Shown: piece by piece, positions 1-9,645 of the stretch
How positions within the stretch are numbered: position 1 is the first letter of the stretch
Layout of the letters: the number at the start of each line of letters is the position of its first letter
From: Caryophanales bacterium
GTDB taxonomy: Bacteria > Bacillota > Bacilli > JARBTR01
DNA: 64,000 nucleotides
NCBI GenBank assembly: GCA_029240105.1
Contig: JARBTR010000001.1
Coordinates: 116,633-180,632 of the forward strand
Reading direction: 5' to 3'
The notes under the pieces: generated by a model
Databases searched by the model: none
What the model saw: only the letters and a program-made list of their open reading frames with translations
What the model was told of the DNA's origin: nothing
Position numbers and translations under genes: made by a program

Positions 1-262
1 AAGTAGAAATAATTTTTAAAGTCTATTACCACAATGAATTTGAGCCTTATAAAAATGGATAAAAATGACTATGGGTTTTTAAAAAACAATTTATCACTTT
101 TATAAAAGAGATGCTTAATGTATAATAGGCTGTATCTATGACTTATTGTAGATACCCATGGGACAATGATAGTCTCATTAACAGTTAGGATTTACTGAGT
201 TTTAATTAAAATAATCAGAAAACGAACTGCTTCATAAAAGGTTTCTAAAGGGAGGTATTTTC

Positions 263-625
263 GTGACAGTTGAAATGAATAACCAATTTGGAAGAATCGA
301 TATTTCCAATGAAACAATTGCTTTGGTTGCTGGTGGCGCTGCAGTAGATTGCTACGGTATTGTTGGCATGGCATCAAAGAATCAAATTAAAGATGGTATT
401 AATGAAATTTTACGAAAAGAAAATTTTTCAAAAGGCGTTATCGTTAGACAAGTAGAGAACGAAATTCACATTGATATGTACATCATCGTCAGTTACGGGA
501 CAAAGATTTCAGTAATCGCGAAAAATGTACAACAAAAAGTAAGTTATGTTCTTAAACAAACAGTAGGCTTAGATGTTGCTTCTGTAAATATTTTTGTACA
601 GGGTGTTCGTGTAACGAATCTGTAG
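263..625 (+). CDS. Asp23/Gls24 family envelope stress response protein (YloU-like)
   Basis: 120 aa, Asp23-type sequence (GRIDISNETIALVAGGAAVDCYGIVGMA); directly upstream of fakA-like DAK gene as in other Bacillales. Confidence 0.93.
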   Translation: MTVEMNNQFGRIDISNETIALVAGGAAVDCYGIVGMASKNQIKDGINEILRKENFSKGVIVRQVENEIHIDMYIIVSYGTKISVIAKNVQQKVSYVLKQTVGLDVASVNIFVQGVRVTNL

Positions 626-640
626 AAAGGAGATAGTTTA

Positions 641-2329
641 GTGGCTATTCAATCAATAAATGGAATAAAATTTTCAGAAATGATTTTACATGGATCTAAT
701 AACTTAGCTGCACATTCAGCTTACGTGGATTCCCTAAATGTTTTTCCTGTTCCGGATGGCGATACAGGAACAAATATGAATTTATCCATGTCTTCAGGTG
801 CAAAAGAAGTAAGTGGTCACACGCAAACACATATCGGTAAGGTAGGACAATCTCTTGCTCGTGGGCTTTTGATGGGGGCACGTGGTAATTCGGGAGTAAT
901 TCTTTCTCAATTATTTCGTGGCTTTTCAAAGCATATTGAAGCAAAAGCAGAAATTAATGCAGTTGAATTTGCTGCAGCATTAGAGGCTGGCGTTTCAATG
1001 GCTTATAAAGCAGTAATGAAGCCAGTTGAAGGTACTATTTTGACCGTCGCTCGCGAAGCTTCTAAAAGAGGCTCAACGATTGCAAAGACTGAAAAAGATA
1101 TTACGATCGTTATGGAAGAAGTTGTGAAAGAAGCGAAGGCTTCATTAAAACGTACACCAGATTTATTACCTGTATTAAAAGAGGTAGGGGTAGTTGATAG
1201 TGGTGGACAGGGACTTGTTTATGTATATGAAGGCTTTTTAGCTGAGTTAAGAGGTCAAAAATTCAATGGACAAGCACAAAGTTTCCAAATGGAAACAAAA
1301 ATTGCACATGAACCTGTACAAGCAGACATGAACTTGGATGATCTAGTGAATGCTTACTGTACTGAAATACTTGTTAGATTAGAACCGGGTAAGAGACCAT
1401 TTAACGAGACAGTATTCCGTAATGAACTAGGTGAAATGGGTGACTCGTTACTTGTAATTGCTGATGATGAAGTAGTTAAGGTACATATACACGCAGAGTT
1501 CCCTGGAAATGTTTTCAATTATGGTCAGCAATACGGAAGTTTAATTAAGCTAAAAGTTGAAAATATGAAAGAACAACATACACACATACTTGAAGGTGCG
1601 GAAGCAGAACTTCCTAATCCTGTAGTTACTACTAACTCAATGGCTGCAGCTGCAGTTCAAAAACCAGCTGAAAAGAAACCATTTGGTATTGTTTCTATTT
1701 CAATGGGCCAGGGAATCTCAGAGTTATTCAAAAGTCTTGGTGCCGATGTAATTGTTGAAGGGGGACAAACAATGAACCCTTCAACTGAAGATATCATTAA
1801 TGCAGTAGATCAAATTAATGCAGATACAGTATTTATTTTCCCTAACAATAAGAATATCATTATGGCTGCAGAACAAGCAGCACTTGTCTCTGAAAGACAC
1901 TTAGTGGTTATTCCAACAAAAACCATTCCACAAGGGATGATTTCAATGTTTGCTTTCAACCCTAGTGGCACAGCTGAAGGTAATGAAGAAGCCATGATTG
2001 ATGCTATTGGCAACGTGAAAACTGCACAAGTAACTTTTGCAGTTCGTGATACAAACATTGATGGTGTAGAAATCAAAAAAGATGATTTCATGGGAATTCT
2101 TGAAAGTAAAATTGAAATAACAAACCCTAATCGGTTAGAAGCAGCTAAAGAACTCCTTTCTAAAGGCTTAGGAGAAGCTGAAATACTAACAATTCTTTTC
2201 GGTGAAGATGTAGTAAAAGAAGAATTGCAACAGTTGGTCGAATATGTGGAAGATCAATTCCCAGACGTGGAAGTAGAAGTACACGAAGGTAAGCAACCTC
2301 TTTATCCTTATATTTTTGGTATTGAATAA
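641..2329 (+). CDS. fakA: DAK domain protein, fatty acid kinase catalytic subunit FakA (YloV)
   Basis: 562 aa; NVFPVPDGDTGTNM...GARGNSGVILSQ DAK/DhaL motif; context. Confidence 0.93.
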   Translation: MAIQSINGIKFSEMILHGSNNLAAHSAYVDSLNVFPVPDGDTGTNMNLSMSSGAKEVSGHTQTHIGKVGQSLARGLLMGARGNSGVILSQLFRGFSKHIEAKAEINAVEFAAALEAGVSMAYKAVMKPVEGTILTVAREASKRGSTIAKTEKDITIVMEEVVKEAKASLKRTPDLLPVLKEVGVVDSGGQGLVYVYEGFLAELRGQKFNGQAQSFQMETKIAHEPVQADMNLDDLVNAYCTEILVRLEPGKRPFNETVFRNELGEMGDSLLVIADDEVVKVHIHAEFPGNVFNYGQQYGSLIKLKVENMKEQHTHILEGAEAELPNPVVTTNSMAAAAVQKPAEKKPFGIVSISMGQGISELFKSLGADVIVEGGQTMNPSTEDIINAVDQINADTVFIFPNNKNIIMAAEQAALVSERHLVVIPTKTIPQGMISMFAFNPSGTAEGNEEAMIDAIGNVKTAQVTFAVRDTNIDGVEIKKDDFMGILESKIEITNPNRLEAAKELLSKGLGEAEILTILFGEDVVKEELQQLVEYVEDQFPDVEVEVHEGKQPLYPYIFGIE

Positions 2330-2332
2330 ACA

Positions 2333-2375
2333 ATTGATAAAAAAAAGAGCCTTTTGGCTCTTTTTTTTATCAATT
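2333..2375 (+). terminator. Rho-independent terminator after fakA
   Basis: AAAAAAGAGCCttttGGCTCTTTTTTTT. Confidence 0.85.
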
Positions 2376-2554
2376 TATGACAGAAATTCTAATAATTAAT
2401 GACGAAATTATGAAGTTATTTCTTTTTTTTTGAATGTTACGAGATTTTTCATTGAACTAACCTTTTAACATCGATAAACTTAACAAATAATAAAATATTA
2501 AGCAAAATTTCTGTACTGATACGGACAATTTTTGTATATAAAGGGGAAATTAAT

Positions 2555-3826
2555 TTGTTACTAGACGAATTTATTGGTAAATATGTTGCTTACCAAAATA
2601 AAAGATATTTACAATTTGACGAGAATACCACAACTGTCATTCCTGATGTTCATGGCAATGGGAAGGGGTACATGCTTTATTTGCACATTCCATTTTGTGA
2701 AAAACTTTGTAACTATTGCTCATTCCATCGAATAACATTCAGAGAAAATCTAGCAAAGAAATATTTTGTTGCACTTAAGAAAGAAATTTTATTATATAAA
2801 GAAAAAGGCTACGATTTTAAAGCTCTCTGTATTGGTGGCGGAACACCTACCGTATTAATCAAAGAATTAGTTGAAACCATTCAATTAACGAAAGATTGCT
2901 TTGATATTCGTGAAATTACGGTTGAGACAAACCCGAATCATTTGGAAATGGATATTTTGCAACCACTTAAAGATGTTGGTGTTGATCGCCTTTCTGTAGG
3001 AATTCAATCTTTCAATGATGACATCTTAAGAGCAACAGAACGTTATGATAAATATGGAAGCGGAGCAGAAATTGCTGATAAAATAAAATCATTGAACGGT
3101 TTTTTCAAAACATTGAATGCTGATATGATTTTTAACTTCCCTTTACAAAATGATGAGAATTTACAAGCTGATTTAGATATATTAAAAACATTAGGTGTGG
3201 ATCAAATTACGTATTATCCATTAATGGTTTCCACTTCAACAAAAAAAGTTGTTGAGAAGAAGTTGGGAGTCGTAAATGATATTCGCGGGCGCAGATTCTA
3301 TGAGCTTATTTGTAAAAATTTGAATACTGACTATGATATGGCAACTTCTTGGTGCTTTACGAAGAAGCATACAATGATTGACGAGTACATCATCAATTAC
3401 GATGAATATGCTGGTCTTGGTAGTGGAGCAATTGGCTTTATAGAAGGCATGGTTTATGCAAATACGTTTGACATTCCAGAATATATTAAACGCGTGGAAG
3501 CCGGTGAATTCCCGATTGCAGCAAGTCGAGTTTGCAATGTGAAATCACAAATGCTTTACGATTTCATGATGGCTCAATTTGGTCTTTCATTTGATTTAAA
3601 TCATATGAGCAAAAAGTATGGGGTAAATGCAAAGAGCAAGCTTTTTCTTGAAACAACATTTTTCCGTATGGTTGGCGGCTTAAAAGAAGATCCATCAAAT
3701 CCAGGGAAATTTAGCGTTGAAGATCGTTATTATGGCGTTATTATGATGCGTGAATTTTTTACAGCAGTAAACAACTTCCGTGATTACTGTCGTGCAAAAT
3801 CAAATCAAGAATTGATGCATTCTTAA
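2555..3826 (+). CDS. Radical SAM protein, coproporphyrinogen III oxidase/HemW-like family
   Basis: LHIPFCEKLCNYCSFHR = CxxxCxxC motif; IGGGTPTVL; VETNPNHLEMD; DRLSVGIQSFND as in the HemN/HemW superfamily. Confidence 0.85.
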   Translation: MLLDEFIGKYVAYQNKRYLQFDENTTTVIPDVHGNGKGYMLYLHIPFCEKLCNYCSFHRITFRENLAKKYFVALKKEILLYKEKGYDFKALCIGGGTPTVLIKELVETIQLTKDCFDIREITVETNPNHLEMDILQPLKDVGVDRLSVGIQSFNDDILRATERYDKYGSGAEIADKIKSLNGFFKTLNADMIFNFPLQNDENLQADLDILKTLGVDQITYYPLMVSTSTKKVVEKKLGVVNDIRGRRFYELICKNLNTDYDMATSWCFTKKHTMIDEYIINYDEYAGLGSGAIGFIEGMVYANTFDIPEYIKRVEAGEFPIAASRVCNVKSQMLYDFMMAQFGLSFDLNHMSKKYGVNAKSKLFLETTFFRMVGGLKEDPSNPGKFSVEDRYYGVIMMREFFTAVNNFRDYCRAKSNQELMHS

Positions 3827-3871
3827 ATAGTGTGTAAGTTCGTGTAATGAATATAATGTAAAATCATATGG

Positions 3872-3917
3872 CCTTGATACAACTGGATGAAATTCAGGTT
3901 TGTATCAAGGTTTTTTA
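3872..3917 (+). terminator. Rho-independent terminator
   Basis: CCTTGATACAA ... TTTGTATCAAGGTTTTTT. Confidence 0.85.
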
Positions 3918-4064
3918 CTATTTTTTATGCTTAAATTATAGTAGTGGCAATGAAACTTTAAACGAAAAAACGTAAACGTTTCTTACAGATCAACCACAGG
4001 ATTTTCGCAATTTAGTTCATGAACAACATGGCATTTTTGTTTAATAAAAATTTACATGAACCAC

Positions 4065-4078
4065 TAACAGCGCTTACA
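4065..4078 (-). promoter_or_regulatory. Candidate cre (CcpA) operator upstream of sdaAB
   Basis: Reverse strand TGTAAGCGCTGTTA, one mismatch to TGWAANCGNTNWCA, 75 nt upstream of sdaAB. Confidence 0.45.
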
Positions 4079-4152
4079 CAAAAAATAGTAAAAAGATTGA
4101 AAAGGATTATGATAAAATAAGACAAATTAAAAAAATTACTTTGAGGTTATAA

Positions 4153-4818
4153 ATGGGAAAATTTAAAAGTGTTTTTGACATTATTGGACCGGTTATGATT
4201 GGCCCTTCCAGTTCACACACTGCAGGTGCAGCTCGAATTGGTCGTGTGGCTAGAAATTTATTTGATCGTGAGCCTAAATGGGTACAAATTCATTTATTTG
4301 GATCTTTTGCAAGAACGCATAAGGGACATGGAACAGATGAGGCAATTGTTGGTGGTCTTTTAGATTTTGATACAGATAACCAAGAGATCATTCGTTCACT
4401 TGAAATTTCTAAAGAACGCGGCATCCAAATTCAATTTATTGAAGAAGAAAAAGACGCGGAACATCCGAATACAGCAAAGATTGTAATGGGTGATGATGAT
4501 GGCCAAATTGAAGTCACGGGAATATCTATCGGTGGCGGCAATATTGAAATTATTGGCCTAAACGGTTATGAATTGCATATTTCTGGCGAACATTCAGCAA
4601 TCCTTGTATTACATCATGACCGTTTCGGTGTAATTGCAAATGTTACAAATCTTTTATCGAAAAATAGAATTAATATTGGTCAAATGGAAGTTGCTCGAAA
4701 AGAAAAGGGAAAAATTTCTTTAATGACAATTGAAGTTGACCATAATATCAGTAATGAGCTAATGAAGGAAATTTCCCAATTAGAAAATGTCGTGAACGTA
4801 ACGAGAATAGTTAACTAG
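4153..4818 (+). CDS. sdaAB: L-serine dehydratase, iron-sulfur-dependent, beta subunit
   Basis: FDIIGPVMIGPSSSHTAGAARIG motif plus C-terminal ACT-like domain. Confidence 0.95.
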   Translation: MGKFKSVFDIIGPVMIGPSSSHTAGAARIGRVARNLFDREPKWVQIHLFGSFARTHKGHGTDEAIVGGLLDFDTDNQEIIRSLEISKERGIQIQFIEEEKDAEHPNTAKIVMGDDDGQIEVTGISIGGGNIEIIGLNGYELHISGEHSAILVLHHDRFGVIANVTNLLSKNRINIGQMEVARKEKGKISLMTIEVDHNISNELMKEISQLENVVNVTRIVN

Positions 4819-4940
4819 GTGCTCGAAAAGCCGTTAAACTTTGAAGGAACTGGACCGGAAAACCGGAGTAGTAGGCTTTACGAAAGTAAAACCTACAAGT
4901 TTTTACGGGAAGTTCTCAAAAAGTTGGCTTTGAGAGCCCG
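4818..4940 (+). repeat. Structured intergenic element family 1, copy 1 (candidate ncRNA/MITE-like)
   Basis: GGTGCTCGAAAAGCCGTTAAACTTTGAAGGAACTGGACCGG...ACGGGAAGTTCTCAAAAAGTTGGCTTTGAGAGCCCG; folds into one long arm with GAAA tetraloop; homologous to 50896-51020. Confidence 0.75.
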
Positions 4941-4995
4941 ATTATACCGTGCAGAAAAATTGTTTGAAACCCATTATTAGGAGGAAAACTTCTTA

Positions 4996-5865
4996 ATGTT
5001 TAAAAATGTAGCAGAATTAGTAGAAATAGCGAATGCAAAAAAATGTTCAATTTCAGAAATGATGATCATCCAAGAAATGGAAATGTCAGGAAAAACACGT
5101 GAAGAGATTTTTGGACAGATGGAACGGAACCTCCAAGTAATGGAAAAAGCTGTTGAAAGAGGACTTGATGGTGTTCATTCAAAGTCTGGTTTAACAGGTG
5201 GAGATGCCGTGTTATTAAAAGTGTATATGGAAAAGGGTAAATCACTTTCAGGCAATATGATTTTGGATGCTGTCAGTAAGGCTGTAGCAACAAATGAAGT
5301 GAACGCAGCAATGGGAACAATTTGTGCAACACCAACAGCAGGATCAGCAGGAGTTGTACCGGGAACTTTGTTTGCTGTGAAAAACACTCTGAACCCAACT
5401 AGAGAGCAAATGGTTCATTTCTTATTTTCAGCTGGAGCTTTTGGTTATATTGTTGCAAATAATGCGTCGATATCAGGTGCTGCAGGAGGATGTCAAGCAG
5501 AGGTTGGTTCTGCTTCTGGTATGGCTGCAGCTGCAATTGTTGAAATGGCTGGAGGAACGCCAGAGCAATGCGCAACAGCTTTTGCTATTACGCTTAAGAA
5601 TATGCTTGGACTTGTATGCGATCCGGTAGCTGGTTTGGTTGAGGTACCATGTGTTAAGAGAAATGCTATGGGATCTGCTAATGCAATGGTAGCAGCGGAT
5701 ATGGCCTTAGCAGGGATCCAATCCAAAATCCCATGTGATGAAGTCATTGAAGCTATGCATCAAATAGGACAATCTATGCCATCTAGCCTAAGAGAAACAG
5801 CTTTGGGTGGTTTAGCACAATCAAAAACAGCATTACGTTTGCAAAAAGAGATTTTCGGGAAATAG
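4996..5865 (+). CDS. sdaAA: L-serine dehydratase, iron-sulfur-dependent, alpha subunit
   Basis: GTICATPTAGSAGVVPG, KNMLGLVCDPVAGLVEVPCVKRNA motifs. Confidence 0.95.
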   Translation: MFKNVAELVEIANAKKCSISEMMIIQEMEMSGKTREEIFGQMERNLQVMEKAVERGLDGVHSKSGLTGGDAVLLKVYMEKGKSLSGNMILDAVSKAVATNEVNAAMGTICATPTAGSAGVVPGTLFAVKNTLNPTREQMVHFLFSAGAFGYIVANNASISGAAGGCQAEVGSASGMAAAAIVEMAGGTPEQCATAFAITLKNMLGLVCDPVAGLVEVPCVKRNAMGSANAMVAADMALAGIQSKIPCDEVIEAMHQIGQSMPSSLRETALGGLAQSKTALRLQKEIFGK

Positions 5866-5917
5866 AATATAAAAAACAAAACTATTTTAACTATATTTTT
5901 ATAAAGAAGTTGATGAA

Positions 5918-7981
5918 ATGATAGTAGCTGAATCAGAATCAATTTTAGATGAACCTGTGTCGATACTAAAGGGGATAGGTAAAGATACTCAAGACGAATT
6001 AAACAATATGGATATTTATACTGTTGAGGATCTCATCAATTATTATCCGTTTCGTTATGAGGACTGCCGTGTAAAGGAAATTGTTTCTGCAAATCATGAT
6101 GAAAGAGTGACGATAACTGGCATTGTTCAAACGATGCCAGTCGTTTCCTATTATGGGAGAAAAAAATCAAGACTCGCTTTCAAAATGCTAACTGGACAAC
6201 ATTTGGTTTCCGTTCATTTGTTTAATCAGCATTACTTAAAAAGCAAAATTGAATTAAATCAAGACCTAACTGTGACTGGGAAATGGGACAAAAATAGGTT
6301 ATCTATTACAGCATCCTCTTTAAAGTTAAACGCAACATCTAATGAGAAACAATTTGAACCTGTTTATCATGTGAAAGGTGATATTTCCGTTAAAAATTTA
6401 CGGAGATGGATTCAGCTGGCTTTGGAAGCTGCAAAGGATTCTATAAATGAAACGATGCCAGAATCTTTACTAAAAAAATACCGATTGGCTGACCGGAAAA
6501 CGGCTTTGCAACAATTGCATTTTCCACTTTCTGAGGAAGATGTGAAACAAGCGAGGCGTCGATTTGTCTATGAAGAATTCTTACTTTTTCAGTTAAAAAT
6601 GCAGGCTTTACGAAAAACGATTCGAGAAAACTCAGGTGGAATCCAACAAAAATATGATGAAGAAATTTTAAAGAAATTTGTAGATGGATTGCCATTTAAA
6701 CTGACAAATGCACAAAGAAATGTGCTGAAAGATATTTTGATAGATTTAAAATCACCTAATCGGATGAATCGATTATTGCAAGGGGATGTCGGGTCTGGAA
6801 AGACGGTAGTAGCTGCAATTTCAATTTTAGCTTCTATTTCTGCGGGTTATCAAACAGCACTAATGGCGCCAACAGAAATATTGGCTGAACAGCATGTGCA
6901 ATCTTTACTTCAGTTTTTTGGAGAAATGGATATCAAACTTGAACTCTTAACTTCAAGTGTAAAAACAAAAGCTCGAAGAGATATACTAGAGCGTCTAGCA
7001 AGTGGTGAAATTGATCTTATTATTGGAACACATGCATTAATTCAGAATGATGTCGTATTTCGGAATCTTGGACTTGTCATTACAGATGAGCAGCATCGCT
7101 TTGGCGTAGAACAACGAAAAACCCTTCGAGAAAAGGGCGAGAATCCTGATGTTTTATTTATGACTGCTACACCAATACCTCGAACACTAGCAATAACGGC
7201 TTTTGGTGAAATGGATGTATCTGTGATGAATGAAATGCCGGCAGGTCGTAAGGAAATTATTACGAAATGGGTAAAGCAGGATCAATTAGATGAGGTTTTA
7301 AAATTTACACAAAAGCAGATTGAAAGTGGAAGACAAGCCTATGTGATTTGCCCACTTATTGAAGAATCAGAGAAAATGGATTATCAAAATGCAGTGGATG
7401 TCCATGCGCAACTCGTTCACTTTTTTCAGTCAAAAATTCGTGTGGGATTGATGCACGGACGGCTATCAGCTAATGAAAAAGATGAAATTATGCGTGATTT
7501 TGCTGCAAATAAAATTCAGATTCTTGTCTCAACAACGGTAGTTGAGGTAGGTGTGAATGTGCCCAATGCGACTTGTATGTTGGTGTACGATGCGGAACGA
7601 TTTGGTTTATCCCAATTACACCAACTTCGAGGACGGGTTGGACGTGGGGAACATCAATCTTATTGTATTTTGATAGCAGATCCTAAAAATGAAATTGGCG
7701 TTGAACGTTTGACAATCATGACTGAAACAAATGATGGATTTGTATTAAGTGAGCGTGATTTGCAACTTCGTGGACCAGGTGACTTCTTTGGGAAGAAACA
7801 AAGTGGAATACCTGAGTTTAAACTGGGCGATATGGTACATGATTTTACTATTTTAGAAGTTGCTCGTCAGGATGCAGCAGAATTAGTGAATTCTTCTGAG
7901 TTTTGGAGTGCATCTGAATATCAAGCTTTACGGAATCTTTTGACTCGTTCTGGAATATTAGAAGGGGACAAGCTCGATTAG
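5918..7981 (+). CDS. recG: ATP-dependent DNA helicase RecG
   Basis: 687 aa; LLQGDVGSGKTVVA, DEQHRFGVEQR, FMTATPIPRTLA, QLRGRVGRG. Confidence 0.97.
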   Translation: MIVAESESILDEPVSILKGIGKDTQDELNNMDIYTVEDLINYYPFRYEDCRVKEIVSANHDERVTITGIVQTMPVVSYYGRKKSRLAFKMLTGQHLVSVHLFNQHYLKSKIELNQDLTVTGKWDKNRLSITASSLKLNATSNEKQFEPVYHVKGDISVKNLRRWIQLALEAAKDSINETMPESLLKKYRLADRKTALQQLHFPLSEEDVKQARRRFVYEEFLLFQLKMQALRKTIRENSGGIQQKYDEEILKKFVDGLPFKLTNAQRNVLKDILIDLKSPNRMNRLLQGDVGSGKTVVAAISILASISAGYQTALMAPTEILAEQHVQSLLQFFGEMDIKLELLTSSVKTKARRDILERLASGEIDLIIGTHALIQNDVVFRNLGLVITDEQHRFGVEQRKTLREKGENPDVLFMTATPIPRTLAITAFGEMDVSVMNEMPAGRKEIITKWVKQDQLDEVLKFTQKQIESGRQAYVICPLIEESEKMDYQNAVDVHAQLVHFFQSKIRVGLMHGRLSANEKDEIMRDFAANKIQILVSTTVVEVGVNVPNATCMLVYDAERFGLSQLHQLRGRVGRGEHQSYCILIADPKNEIGVERLTIMTETNDGFVLSERDLQLRGPGDFFGKKQSGIPEFKLGDMVHDFTILEVARQDAAELVNSSEFWSASEYQALRNLLTRSGILEGDKLD

Positions 7982-8034
7982 TTTTATGTTATAATATCGA
8001 TTAGTTTAAGAACAAATATTCTTATATTAAAAAT

Positions 8035-8148
8035 GGGCTATCCAGACCAACTCTTATAAATACTTCTTAAAAATCCCATCATAGTCTATTATTTTTCCAG
8101 GATTTTTAAACAAGTGTCTTCTGAGTTAACCGGACCGCCTTATACACC
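8035..8148 (-). repeat. Structured intergenic element family 1, copy 3 (degenerate, reverse orientation)
   Basis: Reverse complement ends GAGTTGGTCTGGATAGCCC (copy 2: GAGTTGGTCTGGAGAGCCC); 5' end GGTG...CCGGTTAACTCAGAAG aligns with CCGTTAAACTTTGAAG of copy 1. Confidence 0.55.
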
Positions 8149-8164
8149 TTAAGGAGTGAATGAA

Positions 8165-9145
8165 ATGAAAATTGCTGTAGATGCAATGGGCGGAGACCAT
8201 GCACCTGTTGAGATAGTTAAAGGTGTGGATATCGCTCTTCAAAAGTTTCCAGACTTGGAAATCATTTTATATGGAAATGAAAAATTAATTAAGCAGACGC
8301 TGACATCAAAAGAACGCGTTTCAATTGTACATACAGAAGAGAAAATTTATAGTGAGGAAGATCCGGTTCTTGCGGTTCGTCGTAAAAAAGATGCGTCACT
8401 TGTTCTGGCTGCAAAAGCTGTAAAAGATGGTGAAGCGGCTGCAATGGTTTCAGCTGGAAGCACGGGTGCCGTTTTAACAGCTGGTCTATTTATTGTTGGC
8501 CGTATAGAGGGGATTGAACGTCCTGCATTAGCTCCAACTTTCCCTACAGCCAATGGTAAGGGTGTTGTCCTACTTGATGTAGGAGCAAATGCTGAATGTA
8601 AGCCGAAATATTTACAACAATTTGCAATTATGGGTTCGATTTACGCAGAAAAAGTACGTGGAGTCAAGAATCCACGTGTGGGACTTATCAACATCGGAAC
8701 TGAAGAGAATAAAGGGAATGATCTAGCAAAAGCAACGTTTGATTTATTAAAAGAATCAAAGCTGAATTTTGTTGGAAATGTTGAACCACGAGAAATTTTA
8801 AATCCACCTGCAGATGTATTAGTTACGGATGGCTGGACTGGAAATATGGTTTTGAAAACAACTGAAGGGGTTGCGTCTACACTCTTTAAAATGATGAAGG
8901 AAACCATGACATCAGATTGGAAGAGCAAACTTGCTGCTGCTATTCTAAAACCTAATTTGAAGAAACTCAAAAAAAGAATGGATTATGAAGAAGAAGGCGG
9001 CGCATCTTTGTTTGGTATTAAATCACCAGTTATCAAAGCTCATGGATCAAGTGATGCAAATGCATTCTATAATGCGATTCGTCAAGCTAAAATCATGGCT
9101 GGTGTAAACTTGGCAGAAGAAATTTCTAAAGCTATTTCAGAATAA
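8165..9145 (+). CDS. plsX: Phosphate acyltransferase PlsX
   Basis: MKIAVDAMGGDHAPVEIVKG; ATG 8165 preferred over GTG 8156 because of SD aaggagtg. Confidence 0.96.
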   Translation: MKIAVDAMGGDHAPVEIVKGVDIALQKFPDLEIILYGNEKLIKQTLTSKERVSIVHTEEKIYSEEDPVLAVRRKKDASLVLAAKAVKDGEAAAMVSAGSTGAVLTAGLFIVGRIEGIERPALAPTFPTANGKGVVLLDVGANAECKPKYLQQFAIMGSIYAEKVRGVKNPRVGLINIGTEENKGNDLAKATFDLLKESKLNFVGNVEPREILNPPADVLVTDGWTGNMVLKTTEGVASTLFKMMKETMTSDWKSKLAAAILKPNLKKLKKRMDYEEEGGASLFGIKSPVIKAHGSSDANAFYNAIRQAKIMAGVNLAEEISKAISE

Positions 9146-9345
9146 TCATTTTACAAAAATATGACGAATTAGAATTTATACTATATTTAAAACAAAATTG
9201 TATAATCTTACTAAAAATCATGTTAGAATACTTTCGTAACTATCAATTGTTCTTAAGAGATTAAGGGCAAATTTATGAAAACAACTTGATTTTCATATTT
9301 TATTTGTTGAGTTTCTATTAAGTTTTCAATAAGGAGGAAATTACT

Positions 9346-9579
9346 TTGACTAACGTATTTGAACAAGTTCAAAAAATTATTGTCGAAAGATTAAATGTTG
9401 AACCATCAAAAGTTACATTAGAAGCAGCTTTTAAAGAAGATCTTGGAGCAGATTCACTTAATCTTGTAGAGATCGCTATGGAATTAGAAGATCAATTCCA
9501 AAAAGAACTTTCTGATGATGAGTTAGAAAACATCGTAACTGTTGGAGACGCAGTTAATTTTATAGAAGCAAAAATGTAA
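9346..9579 (+). CDS. acpP: Acyl carrier protein
   Basis: 77 aa with [18 protein letters not shown] phosphopantetheine site. Confidence 0.97.
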   Translation: MTNVFEQVQKIIVERLNVEPSKVTLEAAFKEDLGADSLNLVEIAMELEDQFQKELSDDELENIVTVGDAVNFIEAKM

Positions 9580-9591
9580 TCTATACGAACT

Positions 9592-9622
9592 CATGGCCGG
9601 GCTGTTGCCCGGTCTTTTTTTA
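9592..9622 (+). terminator. Rho-independent terminator after acpP
   Basis: GGCCGGGCtgttGCCCGGTCTTTTTTT. Confidence 0.9.
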
Positions 9623-9645
9623 TAGATAAGCAATTATAAATTTTT

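Noticed and set aside
192-377. 61-aa minus-strand ORF overlapping the asp23 start
   Set aside because: Antisense to asp23 with no RBS or family resemblance; rpmB, often upstream here, is not encoded by it
696-944. ORFs antisense to fakA, plsX, smc, ftsY, ffh, htpG and others in the ORF track
   Set aside because: They overlap strongly supported genes on the opposite strand, show no recognisable domain, and are explained by codon bias of the real gene
3968-3985. Second cre-like site ACGTAAACGTTTCTTAC upstream of sdaAB
   Set aside because: Too many mismatches to the cre consensus compared with the site at 4065
4818-4940. T-box, guanidine-I, THF or c-di-AMP riboswitch identity for family 1
   Set aside because: No T-box AGGGTGGNACCGCG or other diagnostic core motif recognised, and orientation relative to neighbouring genes is inconsistent; formal Rfam search still needed
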